Part shown: piece by piece, positions 23,333-36,458 of the stretch
Position numbering within the stretch: position 1 is the stretch's first letter
How the letters are laid out: each line of letters starts with the position of its first letter
Assembly (NCBI GenBank): GCA_037013685.1
Contig: CM072892.1
Location: 20,341,501-20,405,500 of the forward strand
Reading direction: 5' to 3'
Length of the DNA: 64,000 bases
Source of the DNA: Acridotheres tristis
Taxonomy: Eukaryota; Chordata; Aves; Passeriformes; Sturnidae
The notes under the pieces: generated by a model
What the model was told of the DNA's origin: nothing
What the model saw: the letters and a program-made list of their open reading frames with translations, nothing else
Databases searched by the model: none
Position numbers and translations under genes: made by a program

Positions 23333-23395
23333 ATTTGCATAATTATAAAGAGGGTTCATGAAAGAGAGTCAATGAGATAATTCCCACATGCAAAT
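23333..23395. promoter_or_regulatory. Inverted pair of POU octamers, candidate enhancer
   Basis: ATTTGCAT (23333-23340, followed by AATTA) and ATGCAAAT (23388-23395, followed by TAAAG) are perfect octamers in opposite orientation, 47 bp apart. POU factors such as the BRN proteins bind this octamer in neurons. Presence is direct; use is unknown. Confidence 0.35.
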
Positions 23396-24820
23396 TAAAG
23401 ATCTTTCAATTAATATGGCAGGATGTGTGTGAAAACCATGCTAATGTAGTAGAAGATATCCCTAGTTGCAGTTCAGTAATCTGCCTGTATGCTAAGGCAT
23501 CTCTTTGTCTCACTTTGCTTTGCCACTGGTGGCCTTTGCTTGAACCAGAGGGTGATGGAACAGAGCAAAAAATGAAGGTTTATCAGAGATCTTTACTACA
23601 ATGTTATTGGTGGTGTGGGAGACCAGTGCCTTAATCTTTTTTCAGGCAAAAGTCAAGTTGATTGATTAAATAACTGTGTCTCTTCATATCAGGGAAAAAA
23701 TTTAAGAAGAGTCTGATTTCCAGAAAGCTTTTTCATTCACAGATCAATTTGCTTCTAGTTTCCCTTGTGAAAGGTGACTTCCCTGTCTTGTCTTCAGTAA
23801 TAATACACACACTACTTTCATAAGGCTTCCCTTGTTTCTCTGCTTACAATTAATGGCCTCTCAGAACAACTACTGAAAAGCAGACACGAGTAGAAAAGGA
23901 CACTGGATAGCTGTAGCTTATACCTGATAAAACACAATGAAATCACACCTTCAGAGTTCATATGTACAAGCTGGTGACCAACTTTAAAATCAGAATTTAA
24001 TATTTCCATGAGTATAAAGATGCTAGATGATCCTTTACGGGAGTATTGCATCTTTCCCTCAAGCTTGGGAATATTAAAGACCAGATAACAGAAGAGAGAT
24101 GCTTGCTATTGTGGCACCCTGCTAGCTTTCTAATCACTGAATAAATTTTCAAAAGCAGCTCTTGCCCAGGAGAAATGATATCGCTGTGTCTTCCAGCAAA
24201 ACAAATATAACTGTATTATTTTAGGTGCTAGTTGCTCCTACTCCTGAACTGGGACCTGAATTAGGAGTCTGCAAGTCTGGAAATCAAGAATCCCTATGTG
24301 AGCATGTCAGAACTCTCCCATGAAGGTATCTGCTTTACTGCCATCATACTGATACTGTCCCGAGGAATCTGCAATGGCCCTAAAAACTGCTTCTCAGGGA
24401 AAAACTTATTGGTTGTCTCAAAAAAACACAACCCACCAAGCAAAACCCCAAAACCTGCGGTTTGCTCCAGGTAGGAATAATTCAGCAGAATACGCATTTA
24501 TGTGGATGATGAAGGTGACTAACACAGTCACTGTCACAAACTCAAAACTATGTTAAAGAAAGCAAGAAAGTTATCTTTGCTGAATGCACTCAAATTGTGG
24601 TTTTTGTTTTTAAACCACAGACATCCTCTAATTAAAGGAATATGACTTTCACAAACAGGAATAATCTCCTACCACCTAATTGCGAGGATGAACTGGTAGT
24701 GGCCTTGGTATTAGCACGTCTCTCTCAGTTTTATTAATTTCATCACCAGCCCACAGGTCATCCTTGTAGGTATTCAGCTTCCTGCTACTGAAGGATTGTG
24801 GAGCACAACCTAATTTCACG

Positions 24821-24856
24821 GAATAAATACAAAACTGAGAATAAATACAAAACTGG
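24821..24856. repeat. 18-bp tandem duplication
   Basis: GAATAAATACAAAACTGA is followed directly by GAATAAATACAAAACTGG, 17 of 18 bases identical. It is a recent local duplication unrelated to any known repeat. Confidence 0.9.
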
Positions 24857-26746
24857 CCTTATTGTAAGACCAACTGCTTTTTCCCTCGCTTCTGCACCAC
24901 ACTGGAGGAGCAGACCTGATCCCTCTCATCTCCGCTTTAGGGGTAAATCTTTCCCCTTCAGGTCTTAGTGTTCAAAACTCACAAGGGAAACAGTGTTGTG
25001 AATGAATCCAGCTGAGACACAAGCCTTGGTGAGCAGCAAAGTTTGCAAGGAAGCAACTGTAGCTCCCACATTGTGCCTATAACCTTCAAATCATTGGAGT
25101 TTTCATCCACCTACCAACATTTAAGAATAAAAAATGATAATTACAAAAAGCTGCTGTATTTGCATTCTGGATTTGACCAGTTTATAGTGTGGTTCAAACA
25201 GATCAACAGTTTTAAATGCTATTTTTGTGGTAGCAAATGAAAATCAGGAGTTCATTCTCAGCAGGCTATTAGTTTTATAATTATTATTAATACTAGTTGC
25301 TTTATTATGTAGCACTAACAAAGTAAATTCAAGCTTTTCCAGCATATTTTAGCTTTAACAAAGCAATTACTTGAGTCAAAATCATGTATCAAATTGAGCA
25401 ACTTCTAGCAAGAATTGTATTTCTGTCTTCAAGTCTTTGTTTTTCAAATAATAAGGCATAATAACTTCTTGAAGAATTAGTAATCAATGTGTCACTCCTC
25501 TAAGTAATTATTTTACTTGAAACAAGTAATAAGCCTGTGTTCCCATTTGAGGGCACATGTAATTGCAATGTATTGTTAGTTCTGCAGTCTTTTGTACTGA
25601 ATGAATACTCAACTTTAATAATCATAGGAAACTATCAAACTATCTCTAGTGTATATTCTCTAGAAAAAAAAAGGAATGAAAAAAGTTAGGACACTGAGTA
25701 CCTTTTTAAGTTTCAAACTTCAGAGAAAAACACATTTTACTGAAATGCACTCTGTGTGTGGTATTTGTGTGCATACTCAGCATGTCCTAAGGTTTTGTTT
25801 GTTTGTTTGCTATTTTGAAAGAAAACTATAAGCCTAGTAGAACTTAGAATCAAATGGGCTTGTTTCTTTATGCTTGTCTCTTCAATTGCATTTTCTGTCA
25901 TACAAGGAGCAGAGCACAAGGCTCTTCTCTGTCTCAGCTTCACTGCCTTTAAAGTGAAGAAAAATGAAACCATCTGCAGTGAGCATTATTGTCATGAGTG
26001 ATTGTTTTCTAAGCACTTTAAGATCAGTAATACACTTTCTCAGCACTACTTGTTTCTAAAAGATAACAAATTAAAATTAGATATGATAGAACTTTTCAGC
26101 TTAATATATGTCTTAGGACACATTAGAACTTGAAGTTGCATTTTGAAACGAATTTTCATGTGAAACAAAACAGATATTTTACCCTCTATGTAAACACTAT
26201 ACTTGAACATGAGACATGACTTCCATCCACAGAGTGTTCAAGAGCTGATGGATATGGCCCCAGGTAAACTGATATGACCAGATCTGCTTTGAAAAGGCTG
26301 ATATTGGAGCTCCGTGTTACTAAGAGCCTTCCTGAACTGGCCTCACTATTCTGCACTTCACAAGTGTGAACCTCATATGAGCACACAAATGGACAACAAT
26401 GAAACCCTCAGTCTAAACAGCACTTGGCAGCACACAGGATGCAGCCAAGGCTATGCTTTGAGCCAGTTCTGGTCCCAAAGGTGATTATACATATTACCTC
26501 ATGCTTGTCTCTGCAAAGTCTTTCTTCACAGCTGGACTTCATCTGTGGGCATTGTCCTGTGTTAAAGCACGCAGATGGCTTTTCTACTGCAGTGAGCTCA
26601 GGGAACATGCACAACCGTCCACACCTGGCTGTGCAGTGCTGCCTGTAATGTCTCTGCCACTACAGAAAAGCACCATTTATCCCAGACTCCAAAAGTACAG
26701 GTGTCACTGCTGTGTCTCTGCCATCACATCTCACAGCCCTGTGCTT

Positions 26747-26761
26747 TCAGCACCGTGCTGA
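26747..26761. promoter_or_regulatory. 15-bp palindrome overlapping a REST-like half site
   Basis: TCAGCAC and GTGCTGA flank a single C. The left part with its preceding T reads TTCAGCACC, the left half of the REST/NRSF element, but the right half (GGACAGCGCC-like) is missing. It is probably not a full REST site. Confidence 0.3.
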
Positions 26762-29227
26762 GGCTTGAATTAATTGCTCACAAAGAGAGAACCACAGCTT
26801 GTCAGCCACCAGGAAAGCTCGTGATCTCTCATTGCACACCACTGACACAAGACCAAGACAAAGCCGGGTCTCCACACTGGACGTTTACATTACTGCTCTT
26901 ATTTTGCCTGTTTGTTTGTGGTTTAATGCCTATGCAGTTAATTTGAGGGCGATAAATAGCTTTTTGAGAAAACTAATTTGTACACAGCTGCAATTAATCA
27001 GAGTGCAGAGAAGAGTGCACCAGAGCTGAACGCCCTGCTGAAACAGATGGTTGTGCTGCCGCCACACACTCCTGCATTCCTGTGAAGGTTAAGCCAAATT
27101 GCAGAGCCCTGAGAATTTGAGCCTGCACACATGCTGGCTCTCCCCACATCGAGTCTGTTAAGGAAAAGCTTGAATGATTTTCACCTGGAAGCCTCCTGGG
27201 GCTTGCAGCCATTAGTTGAGAAGTTTAATAACTGCTGGCAGGGGAAAAAAACCCCACCGGAAACAAGCAATTCACTGAACTTTTCCAACTGCACAGCTGA
27301 AATTTAGTATCTAGTCCTGCTCCTGACTGTTTTCCTTATATTGCTTGATCCTCAAAACTTTCACGGTATGAGAGCAAAAAGATAACAGCCAGATGGCAGC
27401 TCCTCCTTACAACAGAGCAACCTGATAACAATCCAGTAGTTTTAGTTGTTTCTACTGGATTCCATCTGAATGCAATAAAAAGTTAATATTCCCAAGGACA
27501 GAGAAACTGAGGTGCACAGAGAAAGGTGTAATGTTTTAAAGCTTCTGGAGTGCAGAATGGGTTCCTGTAAACCTCGGGGACTGATATGCAGTTGTACTGA
27601 ATGATGTGCTGACTCAAGTGAAAATTGTGAGTGCTGGTGCCAAACTGAACTTTTCTGAAATGAGAGAAAAATTCTGCTTGTTGGCACCCATCATGTTTGG
27701 CACATGCAATGGTTTGTAAGATGGTTATTAAGGTAATTAATTAGGTTATTTATCATTTGCTTAAGGTGTATCCAAGAGTTATCAGGAAGAGGTTTAGCAT
27801 TCACTATAAAAATCTTGTCATTTAAGACAAAAAACCCCCAGATGAAATCCAGAAAGATTATGTTTGAAACCTGAATCTCTTTCTAATACATAGATGCTCT
27901 ACATAATCACTAGAAGATGACTAATATCCTTTAAGTATTACTGCTCAATGAGTCTTAAATGCAGAAGAACAGTGATTGTGCAAATGCCACAGCTATTACA
28001 AGTGATTCTTCAAAGGTCAGAGTAAAAGGTCCTCCCACATATGCCATTATATTATGGAAGACAGTCCCAAAAGCAACTAGTGTGAGATATACTAAAAACA
28101 CAAGACCATGTAACCTCCATTTCAATGTTGTTGATTTCAAAAGTGCTAGAATCAATTTTTGTTCCTTGATTGAGAAACAAAAGGCAACATGGAAATCAAG
28201 TTCTGACTGGATGGGCTTGCTGCAGCTAAGGGAAGAGAATTTCATGTTCCTACCCATTTTCATTTCCTGAGCAAACACACACAGCCTACCAGCAACACCT
28301 TGAATAAGGGAAGCACTTCAGCTAGGGAGTAAAAGCAGGTGGCCAAAGAGCTAAAACCTATAAATGTCCCTCCAGTAAATTCACATTAGATAATTAGTGT
28401 CAGGTTTCTAGTTCTTTCTTCTTTGCAAACTCTTCAATGGCTCCAATAATTTGCCATTATCTTGAAAAGGAGGGATGAGAAAAAGGGCAATCAAAAATGG
28501 TTGGTTAAAGACATAAGCACTGCAGTATGCACTTGTGGAATTCTAGTTGCAGGGCAGAAAAACATCTGCATAGATCTTTAAGGAGACTGAACTTGTGAAC
28601 CCTGGAGTTTAAAGGCTTTTTATGATTCTGCACAAGTTGTGTGTGCTTTTTCTTCTGGCCAGAACCTCGCTTTCCTAAGAAGCAAAAGTAATTACAGTGT
28701 TGATTCCAATAAACCCATAGATAGTGTTACTATTTCTCTCCTTTAAACAAAGTGCATGCCAATATATTAAACAGGCTGTTGTCTTTGTTGTAGGCAAGAA
28801 AAAGGAGTCACCATTTCAAGATCAATCATAACAGTGGGGATTAAAAAAAAAAAAAGCCAGGCCCAGAGTTTGATGATTGACAGTTCTGAAGGTAGTGAGA
28901 TGTAGTTTTGGGCTGAGAAAGCTGAGAGCATTTCTCTGTGAGCAATAACAACTGCATATGCAACATCAGCTGAGAAACCGGAAACCCAAGCAGGACTTCC
29001 CATGACACTTTAGCAAAGACAAAAAGCTGTGTTATTGCAGAGCTTACAGAACAGCAGCATTGTGTCTTCTGTTTATAAAATCTGCAAAATATAAAGCTAT
29101 ATATCAAGTAAAATTTGTTATTTCAGTCAGAGATAAAAGTTCAGACTTCTAGTTTCTGCTGCCGGTTCTCATATTAGACTTTATTTTATAGGGCCACCAC
29201 TGTTATAGCATCTGACCAAATTTTATG

Positions 29228-29375
29228 TTTTATCCTCATAACTGATATAAAAACTATTAACCTCACTTTCAGAAGGCACTAAAGGCACCAAAAGGCTAGC
29301 TTCCCCAAGATCATATGGGAAATTCATAGAAGGAATGAACTGACCCAATTCTCCCAAGACTCATGCTTTGAATTT
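29228..29375 (+). mobile_element. MIR/CORE-SINE-like remnant
   Basis: The order of blocks resembles the MIR body: TATCCTCATAAC, ACTATTAACCTCACTTTCAG, a CCCCAAGATCATATGG block matching the 'aaggtcacacag' segment, then GAACTGACCC and CAAGACTCATGCT. Divergence is high. MIR-type SINEs are old and shared across amniotes, so a copy here is plausible but needs a profile search. Confidence 0.5.
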
Positions 29376-30623
29376 TCTTCTTCGCTCGAATCCACTCAAA
29401 TGTCCATAACCTCAGTTAGCTCTGGATATAATTGTATTTTCACCAAGATGCGTAAGAAAACTGAATTTTAAAGCCTTCTGAGTTGCTAGGATGAAAGGCA
29501 CTACAAGAAATTCAGTGAACTATAACAATCATTGGCCTCATGCCTTGCAGTAGTAAAACAAAGTAACACCACTACAGCTTACTATTCTTTAGATAAAATG
29601 CTTTTCTTATTTCCACTATACTTGTAGTTCTGCAGTGCTCAACTCCATAACACTCAAGCTCTCCTGTTTACTCCTTAAGCTCCAAGCCATAGTTAAGATT
29701 TGCTCTGTAGTGCCTCACAGTGAAAGCTCTGGGTAGGTATCTGTGGGCAGTCAGCAAACAGTGGCAATACAATTGATTTCAAAATTGATTGCTACAATAT
29801 ATAGATTGTCTTCACTTCTACTGTGCTGAATGGGATGAAGACAAAAAAGTCAGGGATATCCTATTGGGAGTTATATATCAGCATTAAAAAGCAACCTGAT
29901 CAATGCCTGCACAAGCACATCAGCCAAAACCAGCACAAAAGCATAGCAGTAGGTAAAAACCAACAGCCTAACTGTGACCACACTGTGCTCCTATTGCCTG
30001 TAATGGGACAGCTGATGCAGAGTTCAACACTGAGCCTGGGATACTCAGCTTTTACGTGATAGTGATTCACTCAAGTGAGCTAGAGAAAAAGAAATCCCTC
30101 AGGCTAACCTAGCAGGATCAGCACTAACACCTATTTGAGATGTACTTCTACAGTAATAGAAGAACACTGCTGCTATCAGCTTTTGAAACAGGTATAGGGA
30201 TCTAGCACATGGCAGTTCAGCAGAACATATACTCTCATTAAGAGCTATTGCCATTGAAGCTATCATGACCCTCTGCCTGCAATTTACTTGAGCTTTTGCT
30301 ACCTATGTCAGAGGTGAAAGGAAATGGTGTGAAAGGGAGATGAACTGATTCAAAATAAAAGTTGCAAAAAAATCCTAAACAATATTCAAGTGCTTTCTGC
30401 TAGATCAATTAGTGAATTCCTATTGCCTCTTGTAGAAAGGCTCCTTTACAAGGCTTATAATTTCTCTGCACTCCCCTATAACAGACAAAGAAGTTGAGAT
30501 TTTCTAGAGATGATCCTTCTGCCTTCGCATGCAAACCACAGAAAGCTTTTTAAGGGCTATGCTAATGTGACCTGGCTACGCTTGTGTGAGTGCATGGGAA
30601 GCTGTATCTGCTACCCATGCCAA

Positions 30624-30643
30624 GTGTGAGCGTGGGCTCACAC
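30624..30643. repeat. 8-bp GC-rich stem with 4-nt loop
   Basis: GTGTGAGC and GCTCACAC flank GTGG. The stem is perfect. It is too short for a microRNA precursor and there is no U-run suggesting a polymerase III terminator. Confidence 0.6.
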
Positions 30644-33600
30644 ATGTGTTTCTTGGTGCCCACAGCTTGCTGAACACGATTGCTATTTGTGGGAAGGAGT
30701 TTGCTGTACCTGAGAGCACTGACGTGTGTAGGTGAGGAACATGATGTGGTAGGGTGTAGTACACAGACACGAGTAGGTGTATTGAAAAATAGTTACAGCC
30801 GACACAATGACACGATTGGCAACTTTTCTAAAACTTTTTGGAGTACATGAGTGTATACTCTCTGGGAAAATGGTATCCATATGCTCTTTTAAGGTGTACT
30901 GTAAGGCATCATATGTAGCTATGTACACTTTGATGAATTTATTGAAGATAGCTAAGCATGGTTTAAACTTTGCCTCTCACCTTACATGTTGGACAGCATG
31001 AGAGGGACAAATGCATTCTAGGAGAAGGGATTTTTTATGCAACTAAATAGAAGAACCCTTCCCTTCCCTTAGCGTTGTCAACTTATCCAACAGCAGATTG
31101 TTGAATTATTACCTTTGCAGAAGTCTTGTCCATGAAGCAGATTTTTTGGGTTTAATTCCCATCATGTACCTGGAACATGCATGAAGCATTTAGTTCTTTG
31201 GCATAAAAATCAAAGGAAACCTTCTCAACACCAACAAAGCTGTCCTCTCTGCAAGAAGTAGGCAGAAAGTTGAACTAAGCTAGACAAGATGCCTCTACCT
31301 ATTTCAAATCAGATCAAAATTAAAGTCTCCAAAGGCATAGGCATGAACCAATTTATATTTTAAGCAGTTTTTCCTTCCTGGTGTTGAAAGAAAAGATGAC
31401 TGTCACTCGTATTATGCTTTCTCTTCCCTCTAGACCAAAACTTCTGCTTGATCCTTGAAAACAGCAGCCTGTGTAATCTCTTTTTGGTAACTGGCACTCT
31501 GTGGGGCACGAAAGCAATCCTCGCAAATGCAATTCACCCAGCATTTACAAACCAGACAAGAGAAAAGAAGGCTGAAGTGAAAAGGAACCTTTTGTTTTCA
31601 GCAGGGAGTAGAGCACAACAAGGAAATAAAAAGATGAATAAACCTGTCATAGACTTTTTCTTTATGGAGCAGAGGCACAGTTATTAGGTACCCGCAAAGA
31701 AGGCATTCTGGATATATGACTCCTAATACATCGTCCATAATACAGCACTGTGCAGAAGGCATACAACTTTTCAAACAGTTGTCAGGGACAGAAATAAATA
31801 CAGTGTCTTAGTGGAAAAAAAATGGCCAGAAGGATTCAAAGGGAGCACTGGGGTGATGTAGGCAGAAGTCAGAGAGCTCTCTCTAACGTGTTTTCATACA
31901 TGACACTTGTCAGAAAGAAAAGAAATTATTAACCTATCATTATTATTTTTCTCTTACTAATCAGGGTGAGGTTTTTACTGCTCATAAAATGTGACAAATT
32001 GATAGTGCTCACTAGAAAGGAAGGGCCGCAAACACAGAGCTCTTCCAAGCATATCTCCATCCACAATTGCACTCTTTATTAAATATGGGTCACACCAGCC
32101 ATTTGAAATCTGTGATCTGACTCATCTGAAGGCCCAAAACCCCACTTCTAATCCTCCTCTTTGCTAATTGGTAACTTCCCACAGTTTCATCTCTTTCTAC
32201 AATTCTGACAAAGTACAGTGATCTTTGTATCATATTTCTCTTCAGTTTTCTATGTCTGGTGTCAGCTGCACATGCCACCATGCCTTTAGCATTCCTTCTT
32301 ATCCCAATACCGATCTCCTAAAAATGTGCAGAATATCCTAAAACTTGAATTATTCAATTACTGTCATATCTCCTAATGCAATAAAGCTAAATTTTTGTCA
32401 TGCACTGACTGTATTGCAGTCTCACCCATCTGCCTGTCTGTCTACTTCACAGCATCACAGATTTGGGGGACAAAGAAGTATCAGAGTGTATAGGTCTGGA
32501 TGCAGATGGGCATATTAGGAGAGATCAGGTGAGAAATCAAAGGTAGTTTGTCTGCTGTTACAAATGCTGAGTGGAAGATGTTAATTCTGTAAATTTGTGC
32601 ATTAATACTTTGGACAAAGTAACAGCCAATTTCTTTTTTACATATTTATACTGCTAAAATGCATTTGCTGTTGTTTTCTTTTTCTTTTTTTTCTTTAACA
32701 TTCAAATATTATCAGTGAAAGCTGAAGGTAACAGCAATAAGAAACATTTACCAATTATTGTTTATGCCTTCATGATGACATTAAATCATGTTCTCTCCAT
32801 GCTAACTAATAAGACTCGATTCTGAAGTGAGAAACTTGGAAGACCTTTTCTATCCTTTGTTCAGCAGTCTGTCATTTCATATACTACAATTCACACAGAA
32901 ACCACTACAATACTATTGCATAGCCCAAATTTCTTTATCGACAGCCTCATTTAAGACCTGGGCCTGAAAAAGAAAAAATTATTTTCAATGATGGATGATC
33001 TCAATAGTGAAATTTTGTCTGACCTGCTGCAAGAAGAAAGGAGCATATTACTGACTTGAGATAAGTTGGCTAAGCTCAAATACCAGAAACTGCAAAGTTT
33101 TCAAACAAAACTCAACTTGTACCTGAATAGAACTTCTTCTTTGAGATCTAGATAAAGGAGTTTTGTTTTCCTTATGCATGAAGCAGTCTTTATAAGAGCT
33201 CTGGCTGAAACGACAAGTGCCCTGCCATCATCAAAGTAAAACAGCTGACAATCCACCAAGGTTGGCAAGTGACCTCCCTATCTTTCACTCTCCCTCCCTA
33301 GCCTAATCTTTCTCTGATCTTTCTCCTCCTTGCCTCCCACATAACTCTCTGTCCACAAATTATTTCCAGTGTTTCAAGGAAACGATATAGCACAAAATGA
33401 AACAGCATAGCACAAACCCCCACCCCTTTCTTGTATTGTACTAAAATGTGATGAAAGACACAAGTAACTTTATTCTTTCTATCCCTAAAAGTAAGCAAGA
33501 AACTCATCTCCGACCTGACCCCAAACCTGGCAACTCGTGAGCCCTAGATATGATTTACAAAAACCAAAAATGAAGTTGCAGTAGTAACAGCTCAAATGAC

Positions 33601-35025
33601 ATAAAAACAAAAAGTTGCATTGTTTTCTGGTTGGCTTGTAATCAAAACACAGTAAGATGTAAAGTAAGGCCAGTTTTTACACCAGCCCTTCTCTTTGTCA
33701 TGGTACTGCTACAAACATTATCAGCCTCTGGCTTTGAGCTTCTTACTTCAGTACCCTACTGTGCACAGAGATGTAAAAACGTGCAACTTAGCTTTATGGA
33801 CAAGGCCAGGGCAGTGAAGCAGTGATTTGTCCTCTCAACAAGGGTGAAAGACAACTTCATATAATTAAGTCTTTCATTCATTCTGCAGCTAAGCTTTATT
33901 CACATAATTTTTTAACGTAACATAAACAAGTTTTATGGGTCATTACTCAGCCAGGTGTGCTGCACACTGCACCTTTTAGATTTCAGGCCAGGAAAATGAA
34001 AACAGGAATGGCAAAATTACTTGGCTGCAAGCATTCAGGGAATGTGATGAAATGTTTAATGACAAACATTAAGTTTCAGTTTCTATCTTCCAACAACTCT
34101 TTTGAAGCTTGATATTACATTTCTTCACTCCTCCCCTATCCTACCTTTTATACTTTACTGAAAATGGCATCTTTCTGATACCAAATTAATTCAAAATCAA
34201 TTAATTGCTCTCCTAACTCCATAAACTAAGTGCTGCAAAAGTGAAACATTCACTCCCCAGATAAATCAAAACTCTAATATTGTTAATTTACACCCTTTCT
34301 AATACAACATAATCTGCTGTTTGTACCTGGCAGGTAGGGCTTAGGGATGCTCTTCTCAGCACGGTGATGGCTAGACCACTTCCTTGCTAATGTGCAATTC
34401 CATTTGGAAACAATATTTGTTGGGCTAATTCTAACTTATGACAGTGGAAATGAAAGTGCGTCTGCAATTGCATATAAATGGTCTATGGCATTATTTTCCT
34501 TTAGCTTTGACATACTGCCAATAGGCTTCTCCTGATGCAGTACCCACATTTTCCGGAGAGTTTTTATTCAAAATAAAAGCAGTTTCACTTAATTACCTTC
34601 ACTGATGGCTTTGATTAGTGCATTTCATACTGATGCAATAAATTCCTATATCTTAACCAGGGCCTCTAATTTCTTTCATCACGCAAACTAATTTGAACAA
34701 TCATATTACATCTTCAGCATCCTATACGACCTGTCCTGTTTCTGCAGTGAAAGCAGACAAAGCTCTGACAACTTACATAGAGAGTTGCCTATTCAAAAAG
34801 CAACTACATGAAGGTAAAATCAAGTAGATACAATTCATCCCACTAGGTAACTGAAGAAGTATCACACCACAGGAGGTATTCAACGACTGGAGTAAATGTT
34901 TCACTTTCTTGGACAACAGAGAGTCTTTTAAAATTTTCAGATAAGAAGGACTAACTTGTTTATTGGATTAGTACCTACAGAAATCTGAACTGGATATGCC
35001 ATTCCGTCTTTTGTTGCTTTCCAAT

Positions 35026-35045
35026 CCCCCCCCCCCGCCCCGCCC
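35026..35045 (-). repeat. C-run forming a G-quadruplex motif on the transcribed sense strand
   Basis: Eleven C, then G, CCCC, G, CCC. The minus strand, which is the neurexin sense strand, reads GGG C GGGG C followed by eleven G. This satisfies the G3+N1-7 quadruplex pattern with one-base loops. It is a GC-rich island in AT-rich intron. Confidence 0.75.
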
Positions 35046-36443
35046 AGTCTGTAAAAATAAGGGATTAAAAAAATGTAGCTTTACGAATTAAGTGGATTTG
35101 CACTTAAATCTGAATCACCAGCCTCTCCTGTTCTAAACTATTTCTGCACATTACTACACAGCTTTTGCACTCTGCAAAAGATAGATGCAAATGAGAAATG
35201 AGGGAAATGAAGCATGAACAGACTAGAAAGACAAATATGTAGCCTGTTAGGGATCTAAGACATTTAGTGCTCTGCTTATTCTGAAGGATTGTAAAAAGTT
35301 ACAAAAAAGCAACCTAGATATGCAAAAATATTTTGGGGAACATTAGCTTCAAACTATATCACAACTGATGGGTAGATTAACATCCACATATCTACTTTCT
35401 TTTTGATAAATATTTCTCAATGAGTTTTGCAGATTAAGACATATAGTTACATACAGTACAGTGATTTTTTTTATCTAGCTCACAGAATCTTGGAGCAGAT
35501 GATATGCCATGTTTTGACATACCTGAAGAACCTTTTAATCACAGAACTGTAAAGAACAGAGACAACTTCGGCTCAAAATTATTTCTGCAGAGTCATGCCA
35601 CTGATTTAAAACCCGTATAGGGTAAGAGAATCCCATCCACTTCTGAAAACCCTTCCCAATCTGAAATTTGAATGTGTTGCTTCCCCACCAAAAAGAAAAG
35701 TTAAACTATTCTGAAAAGAAAAGCTTTCACATTTCACTGGGTACTTCACTATCCAGGACGAAAGGTTCTAGTATTCCAGCCTAAAATCATGCTATTCTGA
35801 GTGCAACTATTTAATATTACAGCTTGAACAGAGGGGGAAATACAAGATCATTTCAGACACATTGGCCAATTAAGTATATGGAGCTAATTATAATTACATC
35901 AAAAGATGCCAAGTACGACTAGAGGTAATCACAAGGCAAACACATCTTTGTTCAATTGACAACAGAAGCAAAATTGTAAAATTCAGAACAATTTTTATTT
36001 ATGCTATCCAGTAGCAGAAATATTCTAGATAATTTGAATGCCCATATTTTACTACATCAAAAATAGCATAAGTCCATCTCAGTGCATGTAAGGAGAATTC
36101 AATAACTGTGAAAGTTGAAATAATAAGTGTACATGTAAAATAAATTGTGCATTAGAACAGTATGTGTATTTAAATGACAAAGGTACCTATTCATACAGAC
36201 TAACATCTTATATTTAGTAAAAGCAAATACAGAGAGAACTATTTCTTTTAATAAAGCTAAATGGAAGGTTTTAAACCTGTGTGGATTTGAAAGTCAAAGC
36301 TGTTTTTTCATTTCCCTCATTAATGAGAAACAGATCATATATTTACTAGCTATTAGTAGGAGCTATTGTACCATTTGGGTGTGCAATGCCCTATGTACAA
36401 TCCTACTTACTATGTACAGAAACTGCACAATGCAGTCCTGTGG

Positions 36444-36458
36444 AAAAAAAAAAAAAAA
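36444..36458. repeat. Poly-A run (15)
   Basis: Uninterrupted A run, a U run in the pre-mRNA. No retroposed gene could be recognised upstream. Confidence 0.9.

Larger units (their letters stand above)
22783..29227. other. Intronic sequence with simple repeats and motif-rich blocks
   Basis: Contains a 16-T run (22803-22818), an A-rich patch (22864-22886), an inverted octamer pair (23333-23395), an 18-bp tandem duplication (24821-24856) and a TTTG repeat (25792-25808). The part from about 26930 to 27240 has CAATTAAT and E-box motifs, some CpG and no simple repeats. No exon was recognised. Confidence 0.5.

Noticed and set aside
26746..26761. REST/NRSF repressor element
   Set aside because: Only the left half (TTCAGCACC) is present; the right half is replaced by the palindrome arm.
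30624..30643. Hairpin as a microRNA or tRNA-like gene
   Set aside because: The stem is only 8 bp with a 4-nt loop, far too short for a precursor, and there are no internal polymerase III boxes.
35475..35690. Possible CR1 end (CACAGAATCTTGGAGCAG and later CCCATCCACTTCTG)
   Set aside because: Only isolated words match; the order of CR1 landmarks is not kept.
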